This document shows positions 22,991 through 33,802 of a stretch of DNA of 64,000 nt, one piece after another (position 1 is the stretch's first letter; every line of letters begins with the position of its first letter). The translations under genes were made by a program, and so were the position numbers. Origin of the DNA: Arabidopsis thaliana (Eukaryota > Streptophyta > Magnoliopsida > Brassicales > Brassicaceae). The notes beneath the pieces are model-generated. The model ran no database searches and was not told where the DNA came from. It saw only the letters and a list, made by a program, of their open reading frames with translations. The DNA lies in NCBI RefSeq assembly GCF_000001735.4, contig NC_003074.8, positions 12,958,101-13,022,100 on the forward strand, given 5' to 3'.

Positions 22991-23744
22991 TGTTTTTATT
23001 TAGTTGCTAGTAAATGCGGTATTTGAGTGATGGATTGTGATGAGAATGGCTTTGATATTTATAGTGAGAAAGGATGCTAGGGTTGCTGGATCTAATATTT
23101 CAAAGATATTCGTCAGTATCTTGGAGTATAAGTTGCAAATCAAAGATGGGATAATGACTAATGATTCGAAAATATGGGATAATGACTAATGATTCGAAAA
23201 TTGTTTAGTTCATAATGATTGGCCATATATAGATAAGTGGTTAATATTGTTTAGTTGATTATGGTTATTTCTAGATTTAATCATATAAGTTTACATGATT
23301 TTTGTAATTGATGGAATGTATTATCGTCAATGTGTAGGTAGAAGAAACGAATATGCCGTTTATGTGGATTTTATACTGATTATTGAGGAGAATGATTATA
23401 TGATTAAAGATTCTAACAATCGTAATCGAATATACAGAAGATTATAAAGGAATATGCGTGTAACAATGTAGATTTCGTTGAGATATAGAACTAAACGTGT
23501 TCTGCCTAAGATTTTGGTAAGATTGCAATCTTCATGGTCCACCGAAAATGTAGATTTTGCTGTGATCGAAAGCCCATTAAACGTAACCCACCCATCTGAA
23601 TAAAACGCGGATCCTGTTTACTTAAGTTTTTGTCTTGGACGATTTTACCCTTTAGCATGAAGAACAAAATCCAAAATTGAAATCAAAATTGGGGACAAAT
23701 TAGACAAAAATTCAATTTGTACTTCTCTTTTAATAATAAGAGGA
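22991..23744 (-). other. Helitron 1 5' region and terminus
   Basis: Non-coding AT-rich stretch upstream of the RPA-like gene, probably its promoter. It ends in the Helitron 5' terminus, whose element strand reads TCCTCTTATTATTAAAAGAG from 23744. A second block (GAAAATATGGGATAATGACT) is partly repeated near 23150-23200. No protein seen. Confidence 0.7.
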
Positions 23745-23959
23745 TTTGATATTATTGTTTTATTAAGTTATTGTTACAATGATACTTTATTTAATGAGGA
23801 AAATATATAAAATATATTTTATTAATAAATAATTAAAGTAAACAAATAGAAAAAGAAGTAAAATCCAAATCAAATAGAATGTTGTGAAATAGAAATAAAA
23901 GCCAAAGCCAAAGTGTTACGAAGAAACAAAATAAAACCATAGTCTAAAGCATAGCAATT

Positions 23960-24560
23960 TCAATTGCTTGAAGACGTTTCTCGATCGAGGAGTAAATTCT
24001 CATCACGACTCTTCTTCAATTCATTTTCAAGTTCATCAACTCGGTGGGCTAACGTTCCTACTTCTTCTTCAGTAGGTTGTGGGGAAACCGATGAACCATT
24101 CAAATACACGACCTTGTTTTGATATTCCAACAATCTATAAAAAAAAACACAAGTACATATATAATGAGATGTATTTTAACTCCTCATAAAATATAATCTA
24201 TAAATTTGCCTTAAGATAGATTTCGTTTTTCTCCTCTTGGCTGAGATTATCTACTGTCAAAACTTCTCCATTGGGAGACTCCATTTCAGACAATCGCTCT
24301 TGCACAAGTTCATCAATTTTTTCCGCAACTAGCCGGGCTCTTTCATCAACATACGTACCATCAGATTTTTGGTGTTTTTTTTTTCATCACAACAATGAAG
24401 GAAGAGTCTTCATTGTTTGCCACCTATAAGGAAAACATTAGACAATGTAAGAAATAGTGTTAATCTTTAAAAAACAAAAAATTGTTATCAATAATTTTAA
24501 AGAAAATATAGAAACATTACCAAGGCATCTTGCACTTTAGCAAAAGAACGTGAACCTGAT
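23960..24560 (-). pseudogene. CACTA Transposase_24-like gene, C-terminal part (right of Athila in reading order)
   Basis: Reading the minus strand from the Athila insertion, the frame resumes with SGSRSFAKVQDAL, which continues CHR at the other border (see 35557-36335). An intron follows, then an exon starting VANNEDSSF and containing DGTYVDERARLVAEKIDEL, a pattern of plant CACTA Transposase_24 proteins. After a second intron the last exon ends in a heptad-like stretch (VGTLAHRVDELENELKKSRD, likely coiled coil) and a stop at 23960-23962. Such proteins bind the subterminal repeats or assist the transposase. The exons look undamaged apart from the Athila insertion. Confidence 0.75.
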
Positions 24561-26067
24561 TGATAAGTGTGTATTTTGCATGTTTTGAGCATCCATTTGT
24601 CATCACTTTAGCATCATATCATCACTTTTCATCTCCATCTCTTGACCACCACTCGATCACATCACTCGACCCAGAGGTCGAGTGTCTTCATCCTATTGCC
24701 AGACCAGTACTCGACCTCATCATTCTACCTGGAAGTCGAGTATCACCATCGCCACCACTCGAATGCATACTCGATGACAAGCTTCAGAGCCTTCTTCATT
24801 CCGCACTGAACCAGACACTCGAGCACAAGGAAGAAAAGAAGACTCCAGCTATTCACTCGACCTCCCACTCCACCACATGGGTCGAGTACAGTTCTTAATC
24901 CGTCCCAATACTGCGTCGTTTTGAGTATTAGGGTTTCGGGATATTTGGCTATAAGTAGTATGTACTTCACATTTTCGCAGACAAGTTTTTATCTAGTTTT
25001 ATTTCCGCAGACCTTGTGTTCTAGACCTTTTGTAATCTGGATTTCTCTTTATCTATTCAGTATTCAGTATTCAGCTTTTGTTCTTGATTTCGTTTACTGT
25101 TGTTCATTCTGTCATCATCCTGCTGTTACACTGTTGTTATCATGTTTTCAACTTGTTCAACGTTTATGCTTTCTGTTATGATGTCTAAGTAGTGAATAGG
25201 TTTCTGAGGATGGGTTAGAGTAGTGTAGAATTCTCAGTATGCTAGGTGATTGAGTATTGATTGATAAATCCCTTATGGATTAGTTGTTCTAAATGCCTAT
25301 TGCTTTCTGATCAACTGGAATTTGAGCCCAGACATTTCCGCGCCCAAAAGGTGTTCGATGAAATGTCTGAACCACTAATTCCAGAGATTCGTGACCCTGT
25401 ACCAAGGTATTGGTTGCAAGGAGCGTTTTGGCTTTAACTTGTTGATTCGTAATGCCTGTTAGGTTAGCTCTCGTCAATGGTGATTGAGTCTGGGACTAGG
25501 TTAACTTGAGAGTCTCTATTGCGGTGGCACTTAGATTTGGTTAATGAACTTGTTGTCTAGGGTTAATTTATTGAGCATGTTAATCACCTGTAAACTGAGG
25601 AAACGAAACTACTCAATTACCCCATCCTCGGGAATTCTTTATCTGATTGATTTTATTGTTTACTCTATTGCTGTTTACTGCATCCTGTCATTTGTTGCTT
25701 AGTTTCTGCAATTCTTTACTGTTACTCGACCTGATACTCGACCACCCAGTTGTCTGGCGACAGACTGTGCAGTCGAGTATACCTGTTACATTATCTGTCT
25801 GTTACTCAACCTGTCACTCGACCCACCCAGTGCTCTGCAACGAGCTGTGTTAGTCGAGTGTTTCTTTGTTTCTGCTTGATGTTCTGTTTTCTGCATGTTC
25901 ACTTAGGACTGCTAGAACGCACCAAAACCTGTTATTGCTTGGCTTGACTTAGTGACTTCTGATCACATCTTGATTGTTAGCATCACACCTATTTGGATTG
26001 ACAACCTTCAGTACTACCACGACATGATAGTGCTTTAGGATTAATTGATCTTAAAAACCTATTATCA
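24561..26067 (+). repeat. Athila 5' LTR (1507 bp, internally deleted)
   Basis: Almost identical to the 3' LTR except for a missing block of about 250 bp after 24625, corresponding to about 33868-34118, and an 8-bp indel near 25455. Confidence 0.92.
24949..24957 (+). promoter_or_regulatory. Possible TATA box of the Athila LTR
   Basis: CTATAAGTA, preceded by GATATTTGG and followed about 30 bp later by CACATTTTCGCAGAC. The same sequence is at 34447-34455 in the 3' LTR. Spacing and sequence fit a plant TATA box; the start site is not known. Confidence 0.4.
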
Positions 26068-26070
26068 ATT

Positions 26071-26083
26071 TGGAGCTGTTGCA
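26071..26083 (+). other. Primer-binding site of the Athila element (diverged tRNA-Asp type)
   Basis: TGGAGCTGTTGCA lies three bases after the 5' LTR. Athila elements usually have TGGCGCCGTTGC here, as does the related fragment at 61371-61381. Two positions differ. Confidence 0.65.
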
Positions 26084-26188
26084 AATTGGGTGTTTGTTTG
26101 TTACATTTGAGATTTCAGACTTGCTTAGATCAAGTTCTTTTTCAATTTTCTTTTCGGTTACTAACTATGTGTTTTTCTCGTTGTCTTC

Positions 26189-27658
26189 TTGATCCAGGTA
26201 CACCTCTACTGTATACGAACTCGATCAACAGGCAATCAGAACCTCCTTTTCAATGAAAACATCGACCGCATAGCTCGCAAACTCAAAGAAAGGAGAAACA
26301 CAGTCAACCTTGTACCTCAGCAACCACTCGAAATGGCTGAAGAACAGAATCAACAAAATGGCCCTGCCAACATTGGTGCTGGAGATGCACCACGTCATCA
26401 CCGTCAGAGGAAAGAAATTGCACCTCCTGCTATCCAGAAAAACAACTTCGAGATTAAGAGTGGTCTCATCTCGATGATTCAGGGGAACAAATTCCATGGT
26501 CTGCCAATGGAGGATCCACTCGACCACCTTGATGAATTCGATAGGCTCTGCAACCTGACAAAGATCAATGGTGTCAGTGAAAACGGATTCAAGCTCCGTT
26601 TGTTTCCATTCTCCTTGGGCGACAAAGCACTCATCTGGGAGATGAATCTGCCCCATGACTCAATCACCACCCGGGATGATTGCAAGAAGGCTTTTCTATC
26701 AAAGTTCTTCTCCAATGACAGAACTGCAAGACTCAGAAATGAGATTTCTGGTTTCTCACAGAAGATTGGTGAAAGCTTCTGTGAAGCATGGGAGCGTTTC
26801 AAGGATTACACCAACCAATGCCCTCATCATGGCTTTACTAAAGCCTCTCTACTCAGCACTCTCTACAGAGGAGTCCTACCACGCATCAGAATGCTTCTGG
26901 ATACCGCCAGCAATGGGAATTTCCAGAACAAGGATGTTGAAGAAGGCTGGGAATTGGTTGATAACCTCGCTCAATCAGATGGCAATTACAACGAGGACTG
27001 TGATAGGACCGTCAGAGGAACAGCTGACTCTGATGACAAACACAGGAAGGAGATCAAAGCGCTGAATGACAAGCTGGACAGGATTCTTCTTAGCCAGCAG
27101 AAGCATGTGGACTTCCTTGTTGATGACGAGCAGTATCAAGTCCAAGATGGGGAGGGTAACCAGTTGGAAGAAGTCAGCTACATCAACAACAACCAGGGTG
27201 GCTACAAAGGATACAACAACTTCAAAACCAACAACCCCAACCTCTCATACCGCAGCACCAACGTTGCTAATCCTCAGGATCAGGTGTATCCTCCACAGCA
27301 ACAACAAGGTCAGAACAAACCTTTTGTTCCCTACAACCAAGGTTTCGTTCCTAAGCAGCAATTCCAGGGGAACTACCAGCAACCACCACCACCTGGGTTT
27401 GCACCTCAGCAAAACCAAGGTCCTGCTACTCCTGATGCTGAAATGAAACAGATGGTCCAACAGCTGCTACAGGGACAAGCATCTAGCTCAATGGAAATTG
27501 CTAAGAAATTATCTGAATTGCACCATAAGCTGGACTGCAGCTACAATGACCTGAATGCCAAAGTGGAGGCATTGAATACCAAAGTCAGATACTTGGAAGG
27601 CCAATCAGCATCTACCTCTGCACCTAAAGTCACAGGACTTCCTGGGAAGTCAATATAG
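26189..27658 (+). CDS. Athila Gag
   Basis: Open frame of 489 codons that starts at a non-ATG codon. The first ATG is at 26333 ([10 protein letters not shown]), but the frame upstream ([20 protein letters not shown]) looks coding and Athila-like, so the true start is unsure. Residues 110-270 have the Retrotrans_gag pattern: [63 protein letters not shown]. The C-terminal third is rich in Q, N and P ([13 protein letters not shown]), followed by a heptad-like region. No CCHC knuckle is visible. Gag packages the element RNA. The frame ends in TAG at 27656-27658 and the same frame continues as protease. Confidence 0.88.
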   Translation: MIQVHLYCIRTRSTGNQNLLFNENIDRIARKLKERRNTVNLVPQQPLEMAEEQNQQNGPANIGAGDAPRHHRQRKEIAPPAIQKNNFEIKSGLISMIQGNKFHGLPMEDPLDHLDEFDRLCNLTKINGVSENGFKLRLFPFSLGDKALIWEMNLPHDSITTRDDCKKAFLSKFFSNDRTARLRNEISGFSQKIGESFCEAWERFKDYTNQCPHHGFTKASLLSTLYRGVLPRIRMLLDTASNGNFQNKDVEEGWELVDNLAQSDGNYNEDCDRTVRGTADSDDKHRKEIKALNDKLDRILLSQQKHVDFLVDDEQYQVQDGEGNQLEEVSYINNNQGGYKGYNNFKTNNPNLSYRSTNVANPQDQVYPPQQQQGQNKPFVPYNQGFVPKQQFQGNYQQPPPPGFAPQQNQGPATPDAEMKQMVQQLLQGQASSSMEIAKKLSELHHKLDCSYNDLNAKVEALNTKVRYLEGQSASTSAPKVTGLPGKSI

Positions 27659-28951
27659 AATCCAAAAGAGTATGCAACCGCTCACGCCATCACCATCTGC
27701 CATGATCGAGAGTTGCCAACTCGACCTGTCCCTGATTTCATTACTAGGGACAGTGATGTTCAAGAAGGGGAGGCTTTTACTCAGGTTGAAGTCTCTGTTG
27801 TTGAATTCAACCACTCTGCTGGTTCTCGCCATCTCATTCAGTCCACCTCGGAAGAGAAGGCCGCCATAATCGAGAGAATGGTAAAACGATTCAAACCTAC
27901 TCCACTACCCTCACGTGCTCTCCCGTGGACATTCAGGAAATCGTGGATGGAGAGATACAAGTCTGTTGCAGCGAAGCAGCCAGACGAGATTGAAGCAGTG
28001 ATGCCACTAATGGAAGTTCTCAACCTGATTCCTGATCCTCACAAAGATGTGAGAAATTTGATACTGGAAAGGATCAAGATGTATCACGATTCAGATGATG
28101 AAAGTGATGCCACTCCATCTCGAGCTGCTGATAAGAGGATTGTTCAAGAGAAGTTAGAAGATCCGGGATCTTTCTCTCTACCATGTTCCATTGGGGAATT
28201 TGCTTTCAGCGATTGTCTGTGCGATCTCGGAGCCTTTGTCAGCTTGATGCCATGCTCTGTGGCAAGAAGGTTAGAGTTCATTCAGTATAAACCTTGTGAC
28301 CTGACTTTGATCCTTGCGGATCGGTCTTCTAGAAAACCCTTCGGCATGCTGAAAGACCTACCAGTCATGATTAATGGAGTAGAAGTGCCTACAGACTTCG
28401 TGGTGCTGGATATGGAAGTAGAGCATAAGGATCCCTTAATACTGGGAAGACCCTTCTTAGCTTCAGTGGGAGCAGTGATAGATGTCAGGGAAGGAAAAAT
28501 AGGTCTCAACCTTGGAAAGCACATTAAGTTGCAGTTTGGCATCAACAAAACTCCACAAGGGTCAACAGAAGATGGAAAAACCTCTGGAAATGATAGAGTG
28601 ATCTCAGGAGAAGGATATGAGACTGAAAGAGTTAAAGAACTTAAAAAGAGGTCTGATAAGCAAGATGAAACTATAGAGAAGCTAGCCCACACTGTTGAGG
28701 AACTTAGAAGTAAGCTGAATCAGTTGCAGAAGGAAGCTCAACCTAAAGGCGGGATCGACACTATCCTGAGAAAGAAGTTCACTTCAAGATGGTCTGAAGA
28801 GATAGATTACCCTCCAGAAGAGAAAGAAGCATATTTTGAAGAAAGGGGAATTGAGTATTCTGCTGCAGGCCTCTCCAGGGAGGACGCTGAGTATGATGAT
28901 GGTATCAGAGAGGATTATGCAGACCCTCTCTACAGTTCATTTTCTTCTTGA
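27659..28951 (+). CDS. Athila protease region, in frame after an amber codon
   Basis: The frame continues directly from Gag past one TAG (PGKSI[15 protein letters not shown]; usually a Q stands there). The aspartic protease is at about 28160-28560: [20 protein letters not shown] contains the catalytic D-L-G, followed by [11 protein letters not shown] and [19 protein letters not shown]. After the protease comes a charged, coiled-coil-like stretch ([20 protein letters not shown]), then a stop at 28951. In a complete Athila the reverse transcriptase would follow here, but it is absent. With its own start at 27713 or by read-through the protease could still be made. Confidence 0.82.
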   Translation, partial: NPKEYATAHAITICHDRELPTRPVPDFITRDSDVQEGEAFTQVEVSVVEFNHSAGSRHLIQSTSEEKAAIIERMVKRFKPTPLPSRALPWTFRKSWMERYKSVAAKQPDEIEAVMPLMEVLNLIPDPHKDVRNLILERIKMYHDSDDESDATPSRAADKRIVQEKLEDPGSFSLPCSIGEFAFSDCLCDLGAFVSLMPCSVARRLEFIQYKPCDLTLILADRSSRKPFGMLKDLPVMINGVEVPTDFVVLDMEVEHKDPLILGRPFLASVGAVIDVREGKIGLNLGKHIKLQFGINKTPQGSTEDGKTSGNDRVISGEGYETERVKELKKRSDKQDETIEKLAHTVEELRSKLNQLQKEAQPKGGIDTILRKKFTSRWSEEIDYPPEEKEAYFEERGIEYSAAGLSREDAEYDDGIREDYADPLYSSFSS

Positions 28952-30233
28952 TAAGTGTGAGGAGTCAAGCTAGAGACTTAAAACAAGCTCACTTGGAAGG
29001 AAGTCCCATGATTATCCTTGTAAATAATTTTTACTTTCTCGTTATTTTTTATTTGTTTTAGTTGTGTTTGTGGTCTCAGAAAAAAAAAAAAAAAAAGGAG
29101 TACGTGAAGGTAGAGTAAAAATTCAAAACTTTTACTCTACTGAGGGCCTAGAGATCGACTAACAGGAGCTACAGAGTCTTACAGAGAGTTCATCAAGTTT
29201 ACAGCAAATTTTAGGATTTCCTGAAACTTTCCTAGTGAAGATAGAGTAATGATTCAGAACAAAGAGACAAGCGAGGGACCCACTGCTGCACCCTATGTCT
29301 CCCCATTCCTAACCAACAGACAAGAAATCCAACTCCTTCTTCTCACACCCACTCGACCCCCTCACCTTATCCCATCTCTACACTCCACTCGACCTCGACG
29401 ACATCACCCTCCTCACTTATCACTTACTCGACTTTGTTATCTCCACCTCACCTATTAAACTCGACCCATCCTCATTCATCATCACCAACAAAACAACTCT
29501 CATACTCCCGATCACTCGACCTCCTCACCATCCTCTTCATATACTCGACCTCATCTTTCTCTAAACACCAAACTTTTCGCAACTCTCTCATCTCCCATCG
29601 TCGCTCATTGGAATTCAAGTCCTCAAGTGTTCGTCACAATCACTCGACCTCTACCCCAAGACCATCACTCGACCGCCGCAGCTCACTTCTTCACCAAAGC
29701 CACCACCATCTTCATAACCGAGTCACTCGATTCAACAAACGCACTCGACCGCTTCACCACCTTCTCCTCCGTCCAAGCCGCACCACTCGGCCGCTTCATC
29801 TCTCCAGCCCATACTTCACTCGACCACAGTCCCACTTCACCACCTCTCATTCATAGCCACTTCACTCGATTCACTGCATCTCTCTCATCTTCGCTCATTC
29901 CAATTCTCACCAAGTACTCGATTTCAAATCATCATCAACTTCACCGCTTTACTTCATTCACTCAACTTCACGGCAAGAGCACATCCACTTTTCAAGCTCA
30001 CATACATCACTCGACCGCTCCTCTCTTGCCTTTCACAGCCACTCGACCTCGCCAAGACACACCGCCTCACCATCTCTTTAACACTCGATCGCGAGTTCAC
30101 CAAACCGAAAAAAAAGAAAAAAAAATTCTTTTTTTGGTACACTCGTGTTCACTTGATTGGTTTGTATTTTTGGTTTGCTGTTACTAACGTATTAACGCTT
30201 ATTTTTGAGTTTCGTCTGTTTTCAGGTTTCATC
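28952..30233 (+). other. Athila internal non-coding region rich in ACTCGACC motifs
   Basis: No conserved protein. There is an A17 run at 29080-29096. From 29340 to 30110 about 16 copies or near copies of ACTCGACC occur, giving spurious Ser/Thr/His-rich open frames. The end (TTTTCAG at about 30225) looks like a splice acceptor just before the ORF1 ATG, fitting expression of ORF1 from a spliced RNA. Confidence 0.7.
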
Positions 30234-32108
30234 ATGAGTAACTACAGTGGAGAATCCTCTATGGACCCCGATTACAATGTGGATGAAGCTGAGTCCTGGT
30301 CCGCTAGACCTAGAGAGCAACATGTTTACCAGAGCTTCAAGGATAAATTCGAACGCTCTACAGCCCGACGTAATCAGAGAAGAGCTGAAATCGCCAAAGG
30401 AAAGAGGGCGATGTCAAGTAGATATGAGCTGATTGATGAGGATATCGAAACTGAGTATGAGCCAGAGTCATGCCGCAAGGAGACGAAGCTGCTGAACAAA
30501 CCCGACGAGGTTACAGTGGAGGAGTATATCAGATTCTTTGAGATGAATGACTTCTGGGGAACGAGGTATCCGTGCTATGAGACTTTAGCCCAGCTGGGGT
30601 TACTGGAAGACGTGCAGCATCTGTTCGAGAAGTGTCATCTGGTGACACTCATGTCTTACCCTTACCCTGCCTATAAGGAGGAGACAATCGAGTTTCTTTC
30701 CACGCTGCAAGTGGAGATGTATGAGGCAATCACAGACTATGAGCTGGATACCATGGGGTTAGGCTTCTTGACGTTCTTAGTGAATGAACAACGGTATCAG
30801 CTTTCGATCAAGAAGTTGGAAGAACTGTTTGGTTTCCCTAGTGGAAAGGGAACCAAACCCAGATTTGACAGAGAAGAGCTTAAGGATTTATGGGCCACTA
30901 TAGGGAACAATCTACCTCTAAACTCGGCGCGATCCAAGAGCAACCAAATCCGGAGTCCTGTGACTACTTTCAGAGATCGGTTGCCAACGTCTTTTACTCT
31001 AGGGAATCTACAGGCACCGTGTCTAACACGGATATGGAGATGATAGATTATGCGCTTACGGGGATTCTCCGCTGGACGAAGGGAAAGAATGTCTTGAGAG
31101 GCGATCTCAACAACGCACCACCAGTAATGCCTCTGTTGATCCATCTGTGTGGATACAGGAAGTGGGCGTTGACGAACGGAAAGAAGAAGGTGAGAGGAGC
31201 ACTATGCGTGGGTGGCGTTGTGACGCCAATTCTGGAAGCTTGTGGAGTACCGCTGAAGGAACCAGGGTTAGCACCGAGGATGATGGACTTGGATCATTTG
31301 TGCAGATGTGAGTTCTTGGAGTTTGACATGGCTGACGACTTTCACCGCTACAGGTTTGAGCATTCATCAATTAGAATCGCCAACATTTTTCTCCCCTACA
31401 TAAACGCTACTAGGATTCTCGAGGGCAGGAACATTGACTTCAAGCCGGCGCTTGAAGATCTTTATTTCGAGGGCAGTCCACCAACTGAGGAGTTCTCAGC
31501 CAAGAAAGATAAGGTGATCGAAAGGTCAAATCAGAGATACCGAAGGAGCTACAATAGAAGATGTTGATGAGACGGATGATATAGATGAGGTGGAGTTTGA
31601 CACGAGCATGTATCATTTCAGTGAGCATATACCTCCCGCGAGGGAAAGGAAGAGTTTGAGCGAAGCTCACAGAAACAACAGCAAGCTGCAGAAGTGGTGC
31701 AAGAAACAGGACAAGTTACTCGCCAAGTGCCTCAGGGCTATCAAGTTTCTGAAGGACAAGATCAGCTGCTCCTCTTCCACTACAGCTATTCCGCAAGGAC
31801 ATCTCCCTCAGGACATGCCTTCGAGGAGATATGACGCGCCCGAGCCAAGTCGGCGCAGGCCTGAGCCTAGAGAGAAGGAGATTCCGCATGTCCCTGCGAG
31901 GCATTCATCATTCGAGCCTCTTGAATCTGGGAGGAAGAGGAGGACCACACTCACTCGATCTAGTAGTAGGAGCAGACAACTTATGCAGTCTCATAGTTTA
32001 CGCGACCGCGGTGCTGACCACAGCAGAAGGAGAGAGGTCGAGTATCCTCAGAGCGGTGTTGGCCGCCACAGAGCTGATGAGGTCGAGTACCCACCTGCTG
32101 GATACTAG
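30234..32108 (+). pseudogene. Athila ORF1 protein (PF03078-type, sometimes called env-like)
   Basis: ATG at 30234 begins MSNYSGESSMDPDYNVDEAE. The body matches the Arabidopsis Athila ORF1 family: DFWGTRYPCYETLAQLGLL, GLGFLTFLVNEQRYQLSIKK, ELFGFPSGKG, then, after a frameshift, NTDMEMIDYALTGILRW, LRGDLNNAPPVMPLLIHLCG and FLEFDMADDFHRYRFEH. The tail is Arg/Ser-rich (PSRRRPEPREKE). The function is unknown: I see no signal peptide or clear membrane segment, so calling it an envelope is not supported. Two frameshifts break it, near 30965 and near 31535. Translation in three joined frames covers the full expected length. Confidence 0.87.
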
Positions 32109-33802
32109 GCAGCAATCATAGGCAGCCATTGACGAGCAACTATGTTCATTCTTCGACTGAGGTAAGCGCCTCACTTCACCATTGTATTACATCATCTGTT
32201 GTGATTTGTTTCTTCATTTTTTGTTTCTGTGATTGGATTTGTCCTGAGTACTCTCTTCCAAGTTTATTCACACAGTGGACTGTGTTGATTTAAGTTTGGG
32301 GGAGGGCTCAGGAAGTGTGTGTTGCATTGTGTATATTTTTGAGTCTGCATTCATCTAAGGCATAGAAAAACCAAAAAAAAATTGAAAAATTTCAGAAAAT
32401 GATTTCACAAAAAAAAAAGAGTGTTCATGTAGTTTCATTACATTTAGGATCGAATCTAGAGTGTTTCATTTAGGATTGTTGCATATGCATAGGGGATGAT
32501 GATGAGATAGCCTTGTAAGCATTTTGATTCACCGGATAAACTCAGTGCCCTCGTTGCTAGTTGTCTTTGCGTAGTCAATGAATTTGAAATAAAACTGAAC
32601 CATGCCTAGATTGCTCTACTCGACCACACTGTCATGATTTGATACCATTCTCTATCAATTTGAACCTGAATCTGATCTTTAATTATCATGTCTGCATCAA
32701 ATTTGAACTCATGGATACCCTAAAATACTTGGATTTTCTTATTCATTTTGATCACTCTTGTTAATCCAAGTAGCTGACTCTCCTTATTAGAGCAGTTAAC
32801 CCAAACCCAAACCTAGACTTTCTTTCAAGCCCTATATCACTTGTGAGTGTTTGTGAGGTCTTATTCCGATTAAGCTTGGTAGAAAGTGTTAAGTTCGTAA
32901 CGACAGAGATAGTGTCTCATGTAGTTCTAGTTCGCATTTTTCGGACTAGATAGGAATAGGTGGGCGCTTATACTTTGGGTTGGGATGTGTTTAAAAGAAA
33001 AAAGGGTTGATTCATTGATAAGAAAAGGTTAAAGACTCTAGGTGAAGTAAGCTAAAGAAGCTGAAAAAATCTAGTAAACGTTTTGGGATTTGTAAAGAAA
33101 AGAAAGAGTTCTTGTTAGCTATTGAAGATGGGCAAAAGCCCTTGGTTTTAAAATATTAAAAACAGGAACCTTAGTTGTTAAAGAAATCCAAATCCGCTAG
33201 ATGTATCAAAGTGTTGAGAAAGCTTCTCCTAGAGTTAAGAGAAAAGAAAAGAATGATTAGAAAAAGGGCTTAAAAGATTCATGAATGCAAAGGGTAGAGT
33301 TAAATTCTTATATTGGGATTGGAGATGGGATTACCATTAGAGTTTCATTTGATATACTCTGGGTAGATGGGATCTTATCTCTGTATGCATAGCTTGGGAC
33401 TTACCTTTAGCATTCTACTAAAGCTTAATCATTTTTTGAGAGATCCCCTGTTACTGAAGCCTATTCTGTAAGGGACCATCTTTGTCTCTTGACCTTTTAC
33501 CTTAGCCAAATGAGTTCATTGATGATGCATTGCTTGATTCACGTTCCAGAACTAATGAATGTTAAAGGGATTGGTAGATTTGAAAACATGTGTAGGTCGA
33601 GCATATGAGTCGGATTGATTGATAATGAGGCATGGCTAACGTTTTTAAGAATTCGATCTTGCAGCTTAGAACTTTCAACTTGGACATTGATTTCATTTGG
33701 TTTATCTGGTGCTTTGGCTCTGAGTCCCCGCTTTCAAACCTCACCTCCAGCTTGTTCTTGATTGTTTGCTTGAGGGCAAGCAAAGACTAAGTTTGGGGGA
33801 GT
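32109..33802 (+). other. Athila 3' non-coding region with two polypurine tracts
   Basis: About 1.7 kb without coding evidence. The polypurine tract AAGTTTGGGGGAG lies directly before the 3' LTR (about 33789-33801). A second copy, AAGTTTGGGGGAGG, lies at about 32292-32305, some 1.5 kb upstream. Adenine runs occur at 32376 and 32410. Confidence 0.75.

Larger units (their letters stand above)
12243..23744 (-). mobile_element. Helitron 1, 11.5 kb, both termini visible, inserted in the CACTA element
   Basis: On the minus strand it starts TCCTCTTATTATTAAAAGAG (from 23744 downward) and ends with a 7-bp hairpin followed by TCTAA (at 12243). Helitrons begin with TC, end in CTRR after a short hairpin and insert between A and T. 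Here the flanking plus-strand bases are A at 12242 and T at 23745, as required. Inside are an RPA70-like gene (20798-22990) and a RepHel gene (14304-20055), both on the minus strand and both broken. The sequence on both sides belongs to the CACTA element. Confidence 0.88.

Noticed and set aside
29249-30187. Overlapping plus-strand open frames rich in Ser, Thr, His and Arg
   Set aside because: They come from repeated ACTCGACC motifs and C-rich sequence in the Athila non-coding region; no domain and no conserved frame.
30234-32108. Athila ORF1 as a viral envelope protein
   Set aside because: No signal peptide, membrane segment or glycoprotein features could be seen; the family label env-like is historical.
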